A stretch of DNA of 64,000 nt, taken from Ustulina deusta (taxonomy: Eukaryota > Ascomycota > Sordariomycetes > Xylariales > Xylariaceae). Below are positions 23,301 to 34,464 of the stretch, one piece after another; position 1 is the first letter of the stretch; every line of letters starts with the position of its first letter. A program made the translations under genes and the position numbers. The notes beneath the pieces were generated by a model. That model worked only from the letters and a program-made list of their open reading frames with translations, did no database searches and was not told where the DNA came from. Where the stretch lies: the NCBI GenBank assembly GCA_023159155.1, contig JAJNNX010000014.1, positions 496,001 through 560,000 of the forward strand, written 5' to 3'.

Positions 23301-25300
23301 ATAAACTTTTTAATAGCTAATATATAAGCTTTACCCTGCTACAAAATATAGACTCTGCTATAATAATTTGTATTTTTGGGTCGGACTCTATTAAATGTTA
23401 ATCTAGCTATAAGTTAGTAATATTGAAATAAGAACGCCACATAGAGATATCTAGGGCCAATGTTTAAGCCACACTAGGTTGTCTCAACCGAATATATAAT
23501 AAGTAGTCCTCCCACCCATAACTGGTGAGGTAGGAGAGTTCTTTAGACAAGACAATACAATATCATGCCATGCTATTCTTCATAACCTGACTTTATTTCA
23601 ATAAGTGAATGTATAGATATTGTCACTAGTCTGAAGGCCTCCCTTGGCTATATATCAATGCGCTGTGAAGGCTGGCAGCAGTTTTATTAGCTACTTAGCT
23701 AGCAATTTATAGTTATTTCTAGCAAGCAACTAGTATAATATACAATAGTCTAGGAACTGCTAGGTTATCCTAAAATAGGGGCTTTGTTAAGCCTTTAATA
23801 AGGAATCGTTGTTAGATATTTATGGCTAGTTATAGCAAATCGGCCTAGACTTAGTAACTTTATTTTTTATAATCTAGACTAAAAGTTTTAAGTAGCTTTA
23901 ATAGTTCTTACTTGATAAGCTGCCAAGTATAAATTTTTTATTTTTTATTTTTTCGAGCTAGAGAGACCTGAAATCTTTTTTATTTATTTATTTATTATAT
24001 ATATAAAAAAAAAACCACTTTTAATCTTTTATACATAGCTTACTATTTTTTATAATACTAAATAATCTAATTTTTTAAAATAATAGCTATATTATCTTTA
24101 AGCTTATTAAAAAAATTAAAAAAAAACGATCTAATAAAATAAAATATTGTTTATATTATAAAAAAACTTATTTTATAAACTATTAAAGCTATATTTTTAT
24201 ATAATAATATAATATATTTTATATTGCTTACTAAGCTAGATTTATTATAATATAGCATATGTTAGAAAGCAGTAGAACGTTTATAAATTTATATATATAG
24301 TGACTATAAATATATAAGTTCTATTTTTTTATTTATATTTTTTGTTTTAATTAAGCTAACTATATATAGTAGCTTTATAATAATGCTTGTATACTAACTA
24401 ACAAAATAAGGCAATATAATATTAAAAAATATAAAAATATTAGTTAGTAAAAATCAATCTATACTTATTGCTTTTTTAATTTTTATAAGGCTTGCTAAAA
24501 ATTTTTATAATTATTTATAAGCTATAGAATTATAATAAGTTAAATTTTCGAATAGCTAGCGCTAGTATAATTTTTAATATTAAAATAAGATATATTTTTT
24601 ATATAAAATGCTTAAGTTTATATTAAAACACTAATTATTAAATATATTAGTATTAATATAAACAGTTATATAAAAAAAATAGTTATAAAATTAATTCTTA
24701 TTTAGTTTTAGCTATACTTTTATCTATAGCTATGCTTAGTTGACCTAACTAAATAACCTTATTTATATAGCTTAAAAATAGATTCTATACTACCTAAAAA
24801 TTCTATATTATTACTACTTATTTAATTTGTTTAATAGTTTTAGGATTAAATACTACTTATTTAATTAATTATTATTTTTATAAAATACTATTTTTTAAAT
24901 TTATTACTACTTGCTTTATTAAAAAAAAACAAAATATAAATATAAATATTTTATAATATTAGTATAATTAGCCAAAAATATTTGCTTTAAAACATATTAC
25001 TATTTAAATAATAATAGTTAAAGCTAGACATAAAAAAAAGTTAAAAAATTAGAAAAAAAAAAGAGATTAAGGGGCGGAGAGGGCCAAACGGACTATATTT
25101 TGAACTTTCGAAATATAGCCAAGTAGGGCGGCACGGATCTATTCTTAAGCCGCGTTAGCAGGTTAACCAACTCTACTAACCGGGTATAGCTGCAAATAAA
25201 GGTGCAGCTAAAACTAAATAAGAATTAATTAATTTATTAATTTATAGCTACTGGTCAACATGTGGCTAAACTTGTGTAGAAATAAATCTAATCTAGTCTA
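20380..25300. repeat. AT-rich, RIP-mutated repeat block
   Basis: About 4.9 kb consists almost entirely of TA-rich words, with stop codons in every frame and very few CpG sites. This is the footprint of repeat-induced point mutation on old transposons. Less degraded islands occur at 20,620-20,740, 21,390-21,570, 23,390-23,660 and 25,070-25,200. No transposon protein can be read. Confidence 0.75.
23396..23600. mobile_element. Possible solo LTR-like fragment
   Basis: A GC-richer island in the AT desert begins TGTTA and ends TTTCA, about 205 bp apart, with LTR-like internal content (direct TGAGGTAGGAGAG text, no coding). A target-site duplication is not evident, so the LTR assignment is tentative. 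Confidence 0.25.
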
Positions 25301-25889
25301 GTCCTAACCCTTTCGCCGGTATCTGTATTTTCTAAAATACGCGTTTGTTCCTTACTCTGAACAATTTTCCGCAACAAATCAATATAGCATTCGAAAAGAT
25401 TACTACAAAAGACACGGTGGTTATCGCCAAAGTCTCGGCGATAGTGAGCATGATGGTTCTTCTCCTGTTGCTAAATGGCCAACACCGGCACGGGTGTCTC
25501 TGCTGACTAAACACCGGTTCGGTGGCGCTTCACGGGTCCTGGCCATTAGCCGCCCGCTGCTCCCTTTAGAACTGTTTTGAGAGACGGAGCGGCCGACGGA
25601 GAAGGGCGATGTTTAAGAAGATCTTAGATCTAATGTAGGGTTTCTCTGCTTATTATCCAATTACCACTCTAAAATGCTGCGCTGACAAGCGATCTCGTGC
25701 AATAAACTCGACATACTATCAAACCGCAACATGGATATTAGACCGTCCAATCACGCTAGACATTTTAAGCTTTAGATTTCACTTTTCTATGTACAACATC
25801 GGCTATATCCCCACAAGAAAGTACTGAGATTTTGTCGCGACTAGTTTCTTCAACGACCCTTGACTAGTTCCCGTGCTTCCATGTAGCCC
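25301..25889. other. Downstream flank of the TIR-TPR gene; desert edge
   Basis: Composition returns to GC-balanced near 25,300. A minus-strand frame of 60 codons (25,332-25,514) has one hydrophobic stretch (LAITTVSFVVIFSNAILICC). It could be a tiny membrane protein, but there is no supporting family or splicing, so it is not called as a gene. Confidence 0.3.
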
Positions 25890-28730
25890 CTAGCTTCCCA
25901 AAAGCCTAGCCTGCCTCTCCAGGAACCTTATAATTGGCCGATCCGCATCAAAAGTCAACTTTGCTGATGTTGGTACGATTATACGATCAAGAGAGACTTC
26001 GCGTAAGTCTTCCTTTGAAGTCGCCCCGGCTCTAGGGCTTATGTTATCTGTCTCCTTGATTGGTACGCTCTCGTACCACAAATGGTACCCATACGACTGC
26101 TTCAGGATTTGCGCAAGCAAAGCCTCGGCACAGCACCAGGCGCGCTCATCGTAGTCTCGCTCCCAGAGACTTATTATAGCGTTGCACTGGGTCAACACTA
26201 ATGGCAGAGTATTCATCCCGCGAAACGAATCATCTTGATCAACGCAAGCATAATCCTAAAAGAATGTCAGTACTCAGGCTTTTCATAAGGGCATCAAGTA
26301 GTATAGAGGTACACATACCACCCATATGCCTATAGACTCGCGATGGATTGAGGGATGTAATAGAAGGAACTGGTCAATGGCGCTAAGCATTCGCTTGTAT
26401 TGCCTGTTCTCATCGTTGTCTGGCCGCGTTATTGGTCGCTCTACTTGGCGGCCATCAGCCTCTTGGTCCATCCCCCCTATCCAACGATACGAGAAAAAGA
26501 TTAAGAACTTGTCCAATTCCCCGTTGGTACCTGCGTGAAGTCGTTCAAGCGGAGCTTGCTCTGATCGGGGCAAATGGCCAAGCTTGATGAATTTTGAGTA
26601 TGGGATGAATTTGAGTTCATCAAGAAGACTCTGCTTCTCAGCATCAGCGTCTAGTAGTTCCAAATATCGTAGGCGCAAAGATGCAGCGACTTTTTCCACA
26701 TCCATGCGGAGCAGAATCGGCCGCAACTGCTCTTGAAAAATCTCTCGGTAGGCTTTGCGCACTCTCGCCCCGACTAGCTTGGCGTCTATCTCTGCTGGTT
26801 TGAGCAGTGCTTTTAAGCTACCGATAATCACTGCCTGTGTTTCCTGGTCTCCGTTAAAGACCGCGTAGTCCAGAGCACAGTACCCATGTTCATCGACTAG
26901 GTCCAGGTTGGCGCCGGCATTAATTAGCTCTCGGAGGTATCCCCGATGTTCCTCAGAGGGCTCCTTGCAGAAGGCGATGGCGGGCGTGCAGGAATCGACG
27001 GTATTGAAAATCTCGGATGCTTCGTCAGCTCGTCCACTTTGAAGTAAGGCTCGGCCGTGGTAAAATCGAGACATTGCAATCACTGTAGGATCGCTTATAT
27101 CCTTGGCTACGTGGAGGGACTCTGAGGCTTTACTAATCGCCTCGGACATATTCCCAACGGCGGCGAGGCATAATGACAACCGTGCAAGACCAATTACTTC
27201 CCAATGCCGAAGGTTGGCGTCCCAATGTGCGCCTTTACCTACGTCAAGCGGCTGGGTCCGCAGATGCCGAGCACTCTCAACACGTTCTGTAAGCTGCTCG
27301 ATGGCCACCTCGAAATGAGTTGGGTCTTGGTTTACCAGCCCAATCTGATAGTTTGCCATTCCCAGATTTCCGATAGCGCGGCACATCTGCAACGGATCGC
27401 CAATCTGTTTGGCGAGCTGATATTGCATCTGGAACGCGTCTCTTGCGTCTTTAATCTGGTCCATATGACGATAGACAACCCCAAGCTCACCGCTGAGCTC
27501 AAGCCGGAGTTCGGGGATGATCGACTCTATAACAGCCTTCTCTAGGACGTTCTTTGCCGTCTCATATCGACCAAAACGCCTATTCGTAGATCCTATCCTA
27601 CCGAGTATGAGGCTCCGGTAATAACTAGTACCGAGGATGTCTGCTTGCTTCTCAGACACATGCAATGCGCTATTAAATGACTGGAGCGCATGCTCCCACT
27701 CCGCCCTCTCCGCGAACTGCTGGCCTAGTGACATGTGTGCCTCTAATTGCCGGACTACCTCAACCTTGCGCGCCAACACGTCAGGTGTAACCCCTGGTAC
27801 CTCACGTGTCTGTGTGTAGGACTCGACATCCTTGGGACCAAGAACGCCAGCATCATCGACGTAGCCCCTAGAAGCATCGAAGAAGAACAGAGTCGCGTGT
27901 ACCTTTTGGGGTGGCACCTCAACATGGTGGAACTCCGCTGCCGCGATTGAATAGCAATCGCCAACCGTATGTGTTACAGACCGCTTTGGCACACACCGCA
28001 TCAGATCCCCTGTATTTCGAATGGTTGATGATATTTGGTTCAGCTTGTAGCTGCTGTCTGAATTGTTGCCGTCGCTCCAAGAAAGGGAGTACGTGGCATG
28101 GGTGGCATCGGCATCATTGTCGACTGGGCCACCTTCGTAGGAATGCTCGGTGCCCTCCCCAGCTAGTATCCAGCTCTGGGCAAAAACCTGATGGGAATGA
28201 ACCGCGAATCTAGGGTCGCCCCTATGACCTAGCGGCTCCCAGACGTGAAGCCGGAAAAGCTCGTCTATAGCCCCGTTATTCACGATGCTGCACAGGGCGA
28301 TAGCGAGAAAGCCTTGAGCACTGCGGGTTGCCTTGCACTGGAGCTCTCCATCCACGTCGGAATCGAGAGCATCGCGCACCAAATTCCACGCCAGGCCTAA
28401 CTCGGTTGCCGTGGTCGCCACGCCACGCCGTCCCTGTTGGCGAAGGAACCCAATAGCGAGCGCTAACTTGGCTAGACGTCGCGACACAGACGCTTTCTCG
28501 CGCATGTCGCCATCCAGAGCGTCTTGGCATTGGTGGAATTTGATCCCTTCTGTCTTGGATGAGGCCCATTCCGATACTTCTCTGACATACTCACCAGCTG
28601 CCGAGGTTGCTGCTTGAACCCCGCCGAGAACTCGCAGGAAGTCTTCCAATGGTATCGTATCACAGCTGCCATTCTCTTCACTCTGGACCTCAATATCCAT
28701 GCTACGCTGCGTGGGGGGTCGCGTAGACAT
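25890..28730 (-). CDS. TPR/ankyrin protein with N-terminal cupin-like and C-terminal TIR-like domains
   Basis: Two exons, 26319-28730 and 25890-26255, are joined by a 63-nt phase-0 intron (GTATGT...TACTGAC...TTTTAG), giving 925 residues. N-terminal part (~155-300): HVW...RGDP..VHSH..AQSWILAGEG, GDCYSIAAAEFHHVEVP and FFFDASRGYV suggest a cupin-like fold (inference). TPR-type helical pairs run ~335-580. An ankyrin-like segment lies at ~596-640 (LINAGANLDLVDEHGYCALDYA). The C-terminal ~742-860 segment reads KFLIFFSYRW, then IGIWVDYACVDQDD, then ERAWCCAEALLAQ. That is the TIR pattern, with Glu848 in the WCxxE position used by TIR NADases. The ATG at 28730 is preferred for its good context (CCACAATGTC); an open Arg-rich frame continues upstream with another ATG at 29015. 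A role in fungal recognition or cell-death signalling is inference. Confidence 0.8.
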
Positions 28731-30261
28731 TGTGGACGCAGCCCGTTGCTGTAAAGTAGCAGCAGGGTACAGGCTGCCTCCCCGTTCGACATGGCCTTTG
28801 CGACAGGAGCGGGCCAATGGCTGCATGGACAGCCAAGACACAGGCTGCCACCGGATCCCCGAGTTCAAATCCACGAAGCGTAGCGCCGGCCTGAAGCGCG
28901 CCGTTGGGCGTGTTGGTCTCATACTGGCCACGCCACACAATACATTGCACCTACGCCGCAGTGTTAATGCGGATTTCAGTCCATCCTCAACAGCGGGGTA
29001 AGTATAGCCCCTCATTCGCAAAGCGTTCAGCCTTAGTGCGCGGATCGTCGGCCATGCAGCCTGGGCAACTGCCCTGCGCAAGAGCGTTGCCACTGCAGCT
29101 TTGGTGACGAAAATGGAGTCTCAACGAGTAACATAATCACACCGGTACTTTGAATCGCAAGCATGCTTGAAGCAAACCCGAATTCGGCCTACATCTTATG
29201 GAACAGAATGCGGCGCGGTTATTTACACATCACGGATCGATATTTACACATCACCCTGAGCTTAATATAGCTAGTGTCAGGTTAGCAATGTTAACGCTCA
29301 GGCTATACTACCTACGTACTTGTACGGCCTGCAACAACACCTATACGGCAACCATTCACGCAGTTTCGTAAAGGCGTACGGAGTACGTGTTAAGGGTATA
29401 GATGTAGGTGTTACGGGTGAAGCTATTCAGACCTTATTGCAAAGGGCTGTTTATTTAACAGCAGTGTCATAGGCTACGCTAAGAAATACAAGGGCGATAC
29501 TTTAAAAAGGGCTAGATTAGGTATGCCAAGGGCTATAAATATTTATACGGTGATCTGGGGTATTGCGCCAAGACATCTACGCATATTAATCATAACCTTT
29601 CGACATTGCCAAATTGTCCAATTGGCAATGACTTGGTGCACACAATCTATTTACCTAAGCAGCTACGAAGTTGTTATGCACATGCACATAATCATAAGTT
29701 TGATCCTCATTATTACTGCCATCCGCGCTCACATCCGTTTCTAACCGCGCCAACCCAGCATGTCTGAGGCACTGTACGGAGTATACGACTAAATTAGTAT
29801 ATAGTAGCAACTCTACCTAAATTTGGTTAGCTTGAATACAACATATATAATACGCAGAGAGACGCGAGGTAAGAAGCGTTAGGTTAGCTGAGGTGCGTAG
29901 GTCGTGAGTAGCTTCGAGTTGCAGGTGTAGATGTAGGTATCAGAGAGTTATAAGGGCGCGACGTAAGTAGTTTGGTGCAGAACTGTATGTAAACTGTATC
30001 CTCAGCTGGCGGACACTTGGAACAGCCCGACGACTGCAAATTTAGCCCTGCTCTTGGATATCTCTGTATGTGTGTACAGTGCCTTCAGGCTCGGAAGGTT
30101 GCAGGATAACAGCAGCAGCAGCCCCTAACTAGCGAATCCGTGTGATATGTGATTGATATTCTTCCGTTTGCAATCGCCGGTAGCCTTTCAAGAAAAGTCC
30201 TCCCTTCGTTGCTCCCTCCTTCACGCTAACTCTCTTTTACTCTGTCGTGGCCTAGGCCGCC
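28731..30261. other. Intergenic, with the open leader of the TIR-TPR gene at its left end
   Basis: From 28,731 to 29,093 the minus-strand frame of the TIR-TPR gene stays open. It is rich in Arg, Leu and Ala, has ATGs at 29,015 and elsewhere, and looks like a mitochondrial import signal if translated. Beyond it, 29.1-30.26 kb is non-coding with many GTAC/TACGGAGTAC-like words (29,370-29,410 and 29,770-29,790), and includes the MYND gene promoter. Confidence 0.4.
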
Positions 30262-31716
30262 ATGCCTCCTTTCACTTCTGCCAGAGGCACGGATGCGTAT
30301 AAGGGTCCCGTCGGGCCCCTCAGCCATCGTTGCCCATTATGCTCACGCCCAGCAGAGAGCTCTCGGCTCCTCCGATGCAGCGCGTGTCGTGCGGTTCGGT
30401 ATTGCAGCCCCGAGCACCAGGCCGCTCACAGACCGGAGCACACGTCCATCTGCAACAAGATCAAGAATGCCCGCACCAAGCTCGCCCAAGAAGAACACGA
30501 GGTCCGCAATGCCACGCCGGACTTCATGACTCCTGCCAACGCCTTTGAGACAAGCATCGGCCACTTCTGGGGCATTCTCAGCACACGTGACTACATGCGA
30601 GCTAGGTACGCGCTGCTGAGCCAACTGGTTTTACTTGGCACGTTCGACGGCGTCGACGAGAGCCGAGAGCACCTGCAGGATATGCTGAGACTTTGTCGAA
30701 GCGACAACATGGGGCTACGTTCAATCTTGCCGGCTATCCTGCTGCGATTGGATCTCGACCAGGAGTGCTACGACTTCATAAAGTGGTGGGAGACATGCCC
30801 AGACGAACATTACGACTGGGGCGACACCAGCCTGCCTTATCTCGACCTCCGCGGGGCCGACGTTCTTGAAGACCCCACATGGGTCACCAGGCTCAAGTTC
30901 GGAGACTTGAACCACCTGGTCAGCCTTCTGATCTTGAAGCTGAAAATGCTTGTTGACGTGCGGAACCTCAAAATCACGCGCAGTCTCTTGTCACAAAAGA
31001 AGAACCTCCCCACCGAGATCCGTGACCAGATCGAGCGGGATGTGATCCGGAGCCCCTTGTCCTTTGAACTGCAGAAGCAGCCCCACGAATCCTTCATCAA
31101 GTCCGCGAAGAAGCTCTCCGACCACATCCGCGAGATCGGCGTGGCTATCATGGATGCTAACGCTAACTTGATGTTTCTCCTCTTTGAGCCGGACGAGGCA
31201 CTCGAGATCGGCGTGGCTATCATGGATGCTCACGCTAACTTGATGTTTCTCCTCTTTGAGCCGGACGGGGCACTTACGGCCGAGCCCGAAGCATACTCCC
31301 GCGGCTCCTGGCAGGAAGCAGCACTTGCGATACGGAACTCGTATGCCGCATTGTGGGAGACGGAAGGCGTCCTAGACCTACTGAACGCCGGACGCGCGTG
31401 TGCGGCGCGAGATTCGGCGCCCGAGATCAGCGAGTGGATGGAGGACGAGAAGGTGCGGCAGGGACGCACTGTAGAGGAGATGCTGTCCGACGTGAGCATA
31501 AATCGAGTGTGGGGATCCTTCAAATTTGCATTCATGGATTCCACCTGGCTGGGCCCCGGGTCCGGGCGGTATTGCGCGGGCACGATTCAGGAGCCTAGAG
31601 ATTCCTGGGAGACGGCTATCTTAGACGAGGAGGAGTTAGTCAACGCCATTCTTGATGAAATTCGTGATAAGCCGCTTAGTGATGATGATGATGATGATGA
31701 TGATATTATCATCTAG
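30262..31716 (+). CDS. MYND-type zinc finger protein
   Basis: This is a single exon of 484 residues with ATG in good context (GCCGCCATGCC). The MYND finger lies at residues 24-64. Ligands are C24-x2-C27, C39-x2-C42, C48, H52, H60 and C64; His52 replaces the usual sixth Cys, as in other fungal members. MYND fingers bind short proline-rich peptides. The rest is helical with no SET motif recognised, so this is not clearly a methyltransferase. Residues 291-338 are a perfect-length tandem duplication of 24 residues (see repeat). The protein ends LSDDDDDDDDIII, encoded by (GAT)8. Function is unknown; the neighbours give no hint. Confidence 0.85.
   Translation: MPPFTSARGTDAYKGPVGPLSHRCPLCSRPAESSRLLRCSACRAVRYCSPEHQAAHRPEHTSICNKIKNARTKLAQEEHEVRNATPDFMTPANAFETSIGHFWGILSTRDYMRARYALLSQLVLLGTFDGVDESREHLQDMLRLCRSDNMGLRSILPAILLRLDLDQECYDFIKWWETCPDEHYDWGDTSLPYLDLRGADVLEDPTWVTRLKFGDLNHLVSLLILKLKMLVDVRNLKITRSLLSQKKNLPTEIRDQIERDVIRSPLSFELQKQPHESFIKSAKKLSDHIREIGVAIMDANANLMFLLFEPDEALEIGVAIMDAHANLMFLLFEPDGALTAEPEAYSRGSWQEAALAIRNSYAALWETEGVLDLLNAGRACAARDSAPEISEWMEDEKVRQGRTVEEMLSDVSINRVWGSFKFAFMDSTWLGPGSGRYCAGTIQEPRDSWETAILDEEELVNAILDEIRDKPLSDDDDDDDDIII
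31132..31275 (+). repeat. In-frame 72-bp tandem duplication inside the MYND gene
   Basis: Copy 1 is 31,132-31,203 and copy 2 is 31,204-31,275. They differ at three of 72 positions (AAC/CAC, GAG/GGG and CTC/CTT), giving two amino-acid changes. Each encodes 24 residues beginning EIGVAIMDA and ending in a helix-like LMFLLFEPD. The high identity indicates a recent event. Confidence 0.97.
31681..31704 (+). repeat. (GAT)8 coding microsatellite
   Basis: Eight perfect GAT codons encode an Asp8 run just before the stop of the MYND gene; its length is likely variable between strains. Confidence 0.95.
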
Positions 31717-33056
31717 AAGGCATTATCTAGCAGGAAATATGTCGCACTTAGGCGGAGAAGATCATGGTCGTTAGAGCTTGTACCTTCCTTCTAACGGTGA
31801 CATTTTACGAAGTGAGAAAATGTTATATAAAAGGTATGACGGGACGTTTTTAAAGCTCTACGAAAGCCATTGCATAATATAACAATTAATAATCACCTAC
31901 AGTATAGCAACTTTATAGGATTTCTATCTATCTTATATAAGGTACAGCATAGTATACTTATATAAAGACTAACCCTGCTCTAATAGAAGTCGCCGCGTTA
32001 CACGCACATAAGTTGATGGTGTCTGGTGCGGCCTTCGATCTCGCAATGTAATAAATGCGCAACCAAGTAGGACATCATTATAAACTACTCAGATGACAGC
32101 CACCAATTAACAAGAGAAAGAATTTTTCCCCTTAATTCATTCACGGTCGTTACTATGGGGAATCTCTTCACGCCCGTGATTTCACTGAATGATTGATTGG
32201 CAGCCATCCAGATTAGGGTATCAGAACATCTCTAAATAGTTCCGAGAAAAGGTGTGCTGAGCTAACGAGAGTTCAAAACAGCAACACTGCCAGAGCTGGG
32301 TGATAGGATGATGGAGTCTGATAGTTTAGCACTCTCTTTATGGCGGCGGATCCGTAGTTGCATAGAGTCAAACTCCTTGCGAGTCTGCAGAGCTTATGGT
32401 TGCGACTCGAAATTCGTATATAAAATGCTGAAATTAGGTCATACCAACCGTAGTTTACAACGCTTTGGACTGAGTCAGCATGTACGAGGTTTGGCGCTTA
32501 CCAGAATTCATGTCCGTATTAAAGATGTGTCAGCCGACCCATCGCGATATACTGAGTCCAACAGACGAAATTAGTATGAATGACAAACACATATTCACCC
32601 GATACCTTTGTCTAGCTCACGTAAGCTTACCTAACACACATCCCATTAATTTTTCACCCTGAAAGTCCCTCATCTGCTGTCACGGAAAACGACGCCGTTA
32701 ACCGTACAAGGTTAATGGTCCTTATATGGCATATCCACTCTACCGCGACATCTACTCAGCACTACTACGCAACTGAAGTAAAGCGATTATTAATGAGATG
32801 ACGATGCTATATTGTTCGACTGAGGTGATCATGTTACCCGCCGTCAACTTGATTTGCGAGATTGCTTGGAAATAGATTGCTATATATGAGAGGCATGAGT
32901 CTCTATCGCCGATCGGATGAATTGACGTGATATGGATTTCTTTGGGATATAAGAACGAGACGCGCCGGAAAAGTTAGAAGCTCTCTGCCAAGAATCAGAT
33001 CCAAACCATCGAACTACCATTACAGCCTACCTATCAACCATATATTACCTTCCACA
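31717..33056. other. Intergenic; promoter of the small secreted protein gene at the right end
   Basis: Mixed composition, more AT-rich at 31.8-32.0 kb. No coding support. The last ~150 bp before 33,057 contain TATATGAG near 32,882 and GATATAAGAACGAGA near 32,945 (TATA-like), followed by an A/C-rich leader (CAACCATATATTACCTTCCACA) before the ATG. Confidence 0.4.
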
Positions 33057-33505
33057 ATGAAGTGCACCGGCCTCTTGATCGCAGCTCTTAGTCTTGCGAC
33101 CTCTTCGGCCGCATGGGAGGTCACAGCATACCCCTACGTCTACGATTGCAATGTCGCATCCGACGGCTCCTACCGAATATATGACGGGACCGACAGCAAG
33201 ACATGCCATAATATGGCGGGAGGCGACGCCGGCGCTTCATGCAGACAATTCTCCAATGGAGGGTTTAGCCATGGAGACTGCAGCTCCGCGTTGGTCATCC
33301 CCGCCAGCGTTGTCGTGAGCGGCTCCAACCAGTGCAAGTTCTACACCCATACCGGCTGCACAGGTGTGGCGACTACCGTCTCACCCGGCAATGGGAATGT
33401 TTGCCAATCGGGTGCTTTCCAGTCTTGGGCTTGCGTAAGTCTATGGCGCTTTTATCCTGGCTACGAGCTCAGCTAACGGTCAATGCGATATTATAGAACA
33501 CCTAG
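33057..33505 (+). CDS. Small secreted cysteine-rich protein (effector-like)
   Basis: Exon 1 is 33057-33434 and exon 2 is 33497-33505, only two codons (Asn-Thr) plus the stop, joined by a 62-nt phase-0 intron (GTAAGT...GCTAAC...TTATAG). The product is 128 residues. The signal peptide is MKCTGLLIAALSLATSSA, with cleavage likely before AWEV. The mature part of ~110 residues has eight cysteines (DCN, TCH, SCR, DCS, QCK, GCT, VCQ and ACN), an even number fitting four disulfides, and is Gly/Ser-rich. I do not recognise the family. Secretion is well supported; a role in interaction with a host or competitor is inference from size, cysteines and the repeat-rich setting. Confidence 0.85.
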
Positions 33506-34464
33506 AAAGCGTGGCGACAAACTGCTTGTCGAAGCGTGGAAAACGATAATTTTGAAGTGTCTAGCACATTGGACGAGTGAAAAGGGGCAATTGGGTTCAA
33601 GGTTACGACATTTCGGACTGCTTGTCAACAGTGAGCGATCATAGTTGTCACAGATTACTATCTATCTTTCTAGGGGGACAAACCGGCATCTTTATACATA
33701 TTTATATATATTACTAGCAGGAGATTCTCTATAGACTGTCAACATTGCCTGTACAACGTGTTGTATGTGATGACCAAAACTGGCAGCTAGACACAATGCA
33801 TGCAAGTAAAGCTGTGATTGGCCTCTCACACATGTGGAGGTCTTCTCTACGTATCTGTCGGTGACTAGTCTGCGGCCATCTTGAAAATAAGTTTTAATGA
33901 TCTACTCGAATATCTAGCCTGATTACATTAAAAGACCGTTTATAACAACGGTTTATGCCCAGTCCCTCTTCCTTTTTGCTTAATCAACCACAGACCCCGT
34001 ACGCGTTATATGCACATACTCGCAGTATTTCGCTCATCATTGCTGTTCCAGTAGCTATAAGGTTATGTCACGGTATTGCGTAATCGTTTTACGATTGAAC
34101 TATGAGCTACAAAAGGTATCAGGCGCTTATAAATGCTAATTAAGAAACTCTACATGCTGCGAAATGATGCCGGCAAGGTGCAGGGTGGGCTTTCCCTATG
34201 TTATGGCTTCTGCATGTTCACCCTGCATGTAATCTTATAATCATATAACTTGTGGATTATGAGTTTATTCGAAAGATAGTGATCAAGATGAAACAAGAAA
34301 CAAGCCAACCACAGACCTTGAGGACTATTTAAGTCACTATCTATATTGAAACAGTTCCACAATAGTATATGAAAGAGACATGCCTAGTAGATCTCCTCTC
34401 ATACGCAGTCAACGCCCTGTGGGCGGTATACAATTTTATACTTACTACCTGTAGAGGACTGCTA
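33506..34464. other. Intergenic between two secreted-protein genes
   Basis: About 1 kb lies between the 3' ends of two convergent genes. Nothing recognisable; no repeats or RNA genes seen. Confidence 0.4.

Noticed and set aside
27103..28617. Several plus-strand ORFs of 60-110 codons
   Set aside because: They lie opposite the TIR-TPR coding exon and have no independent support.
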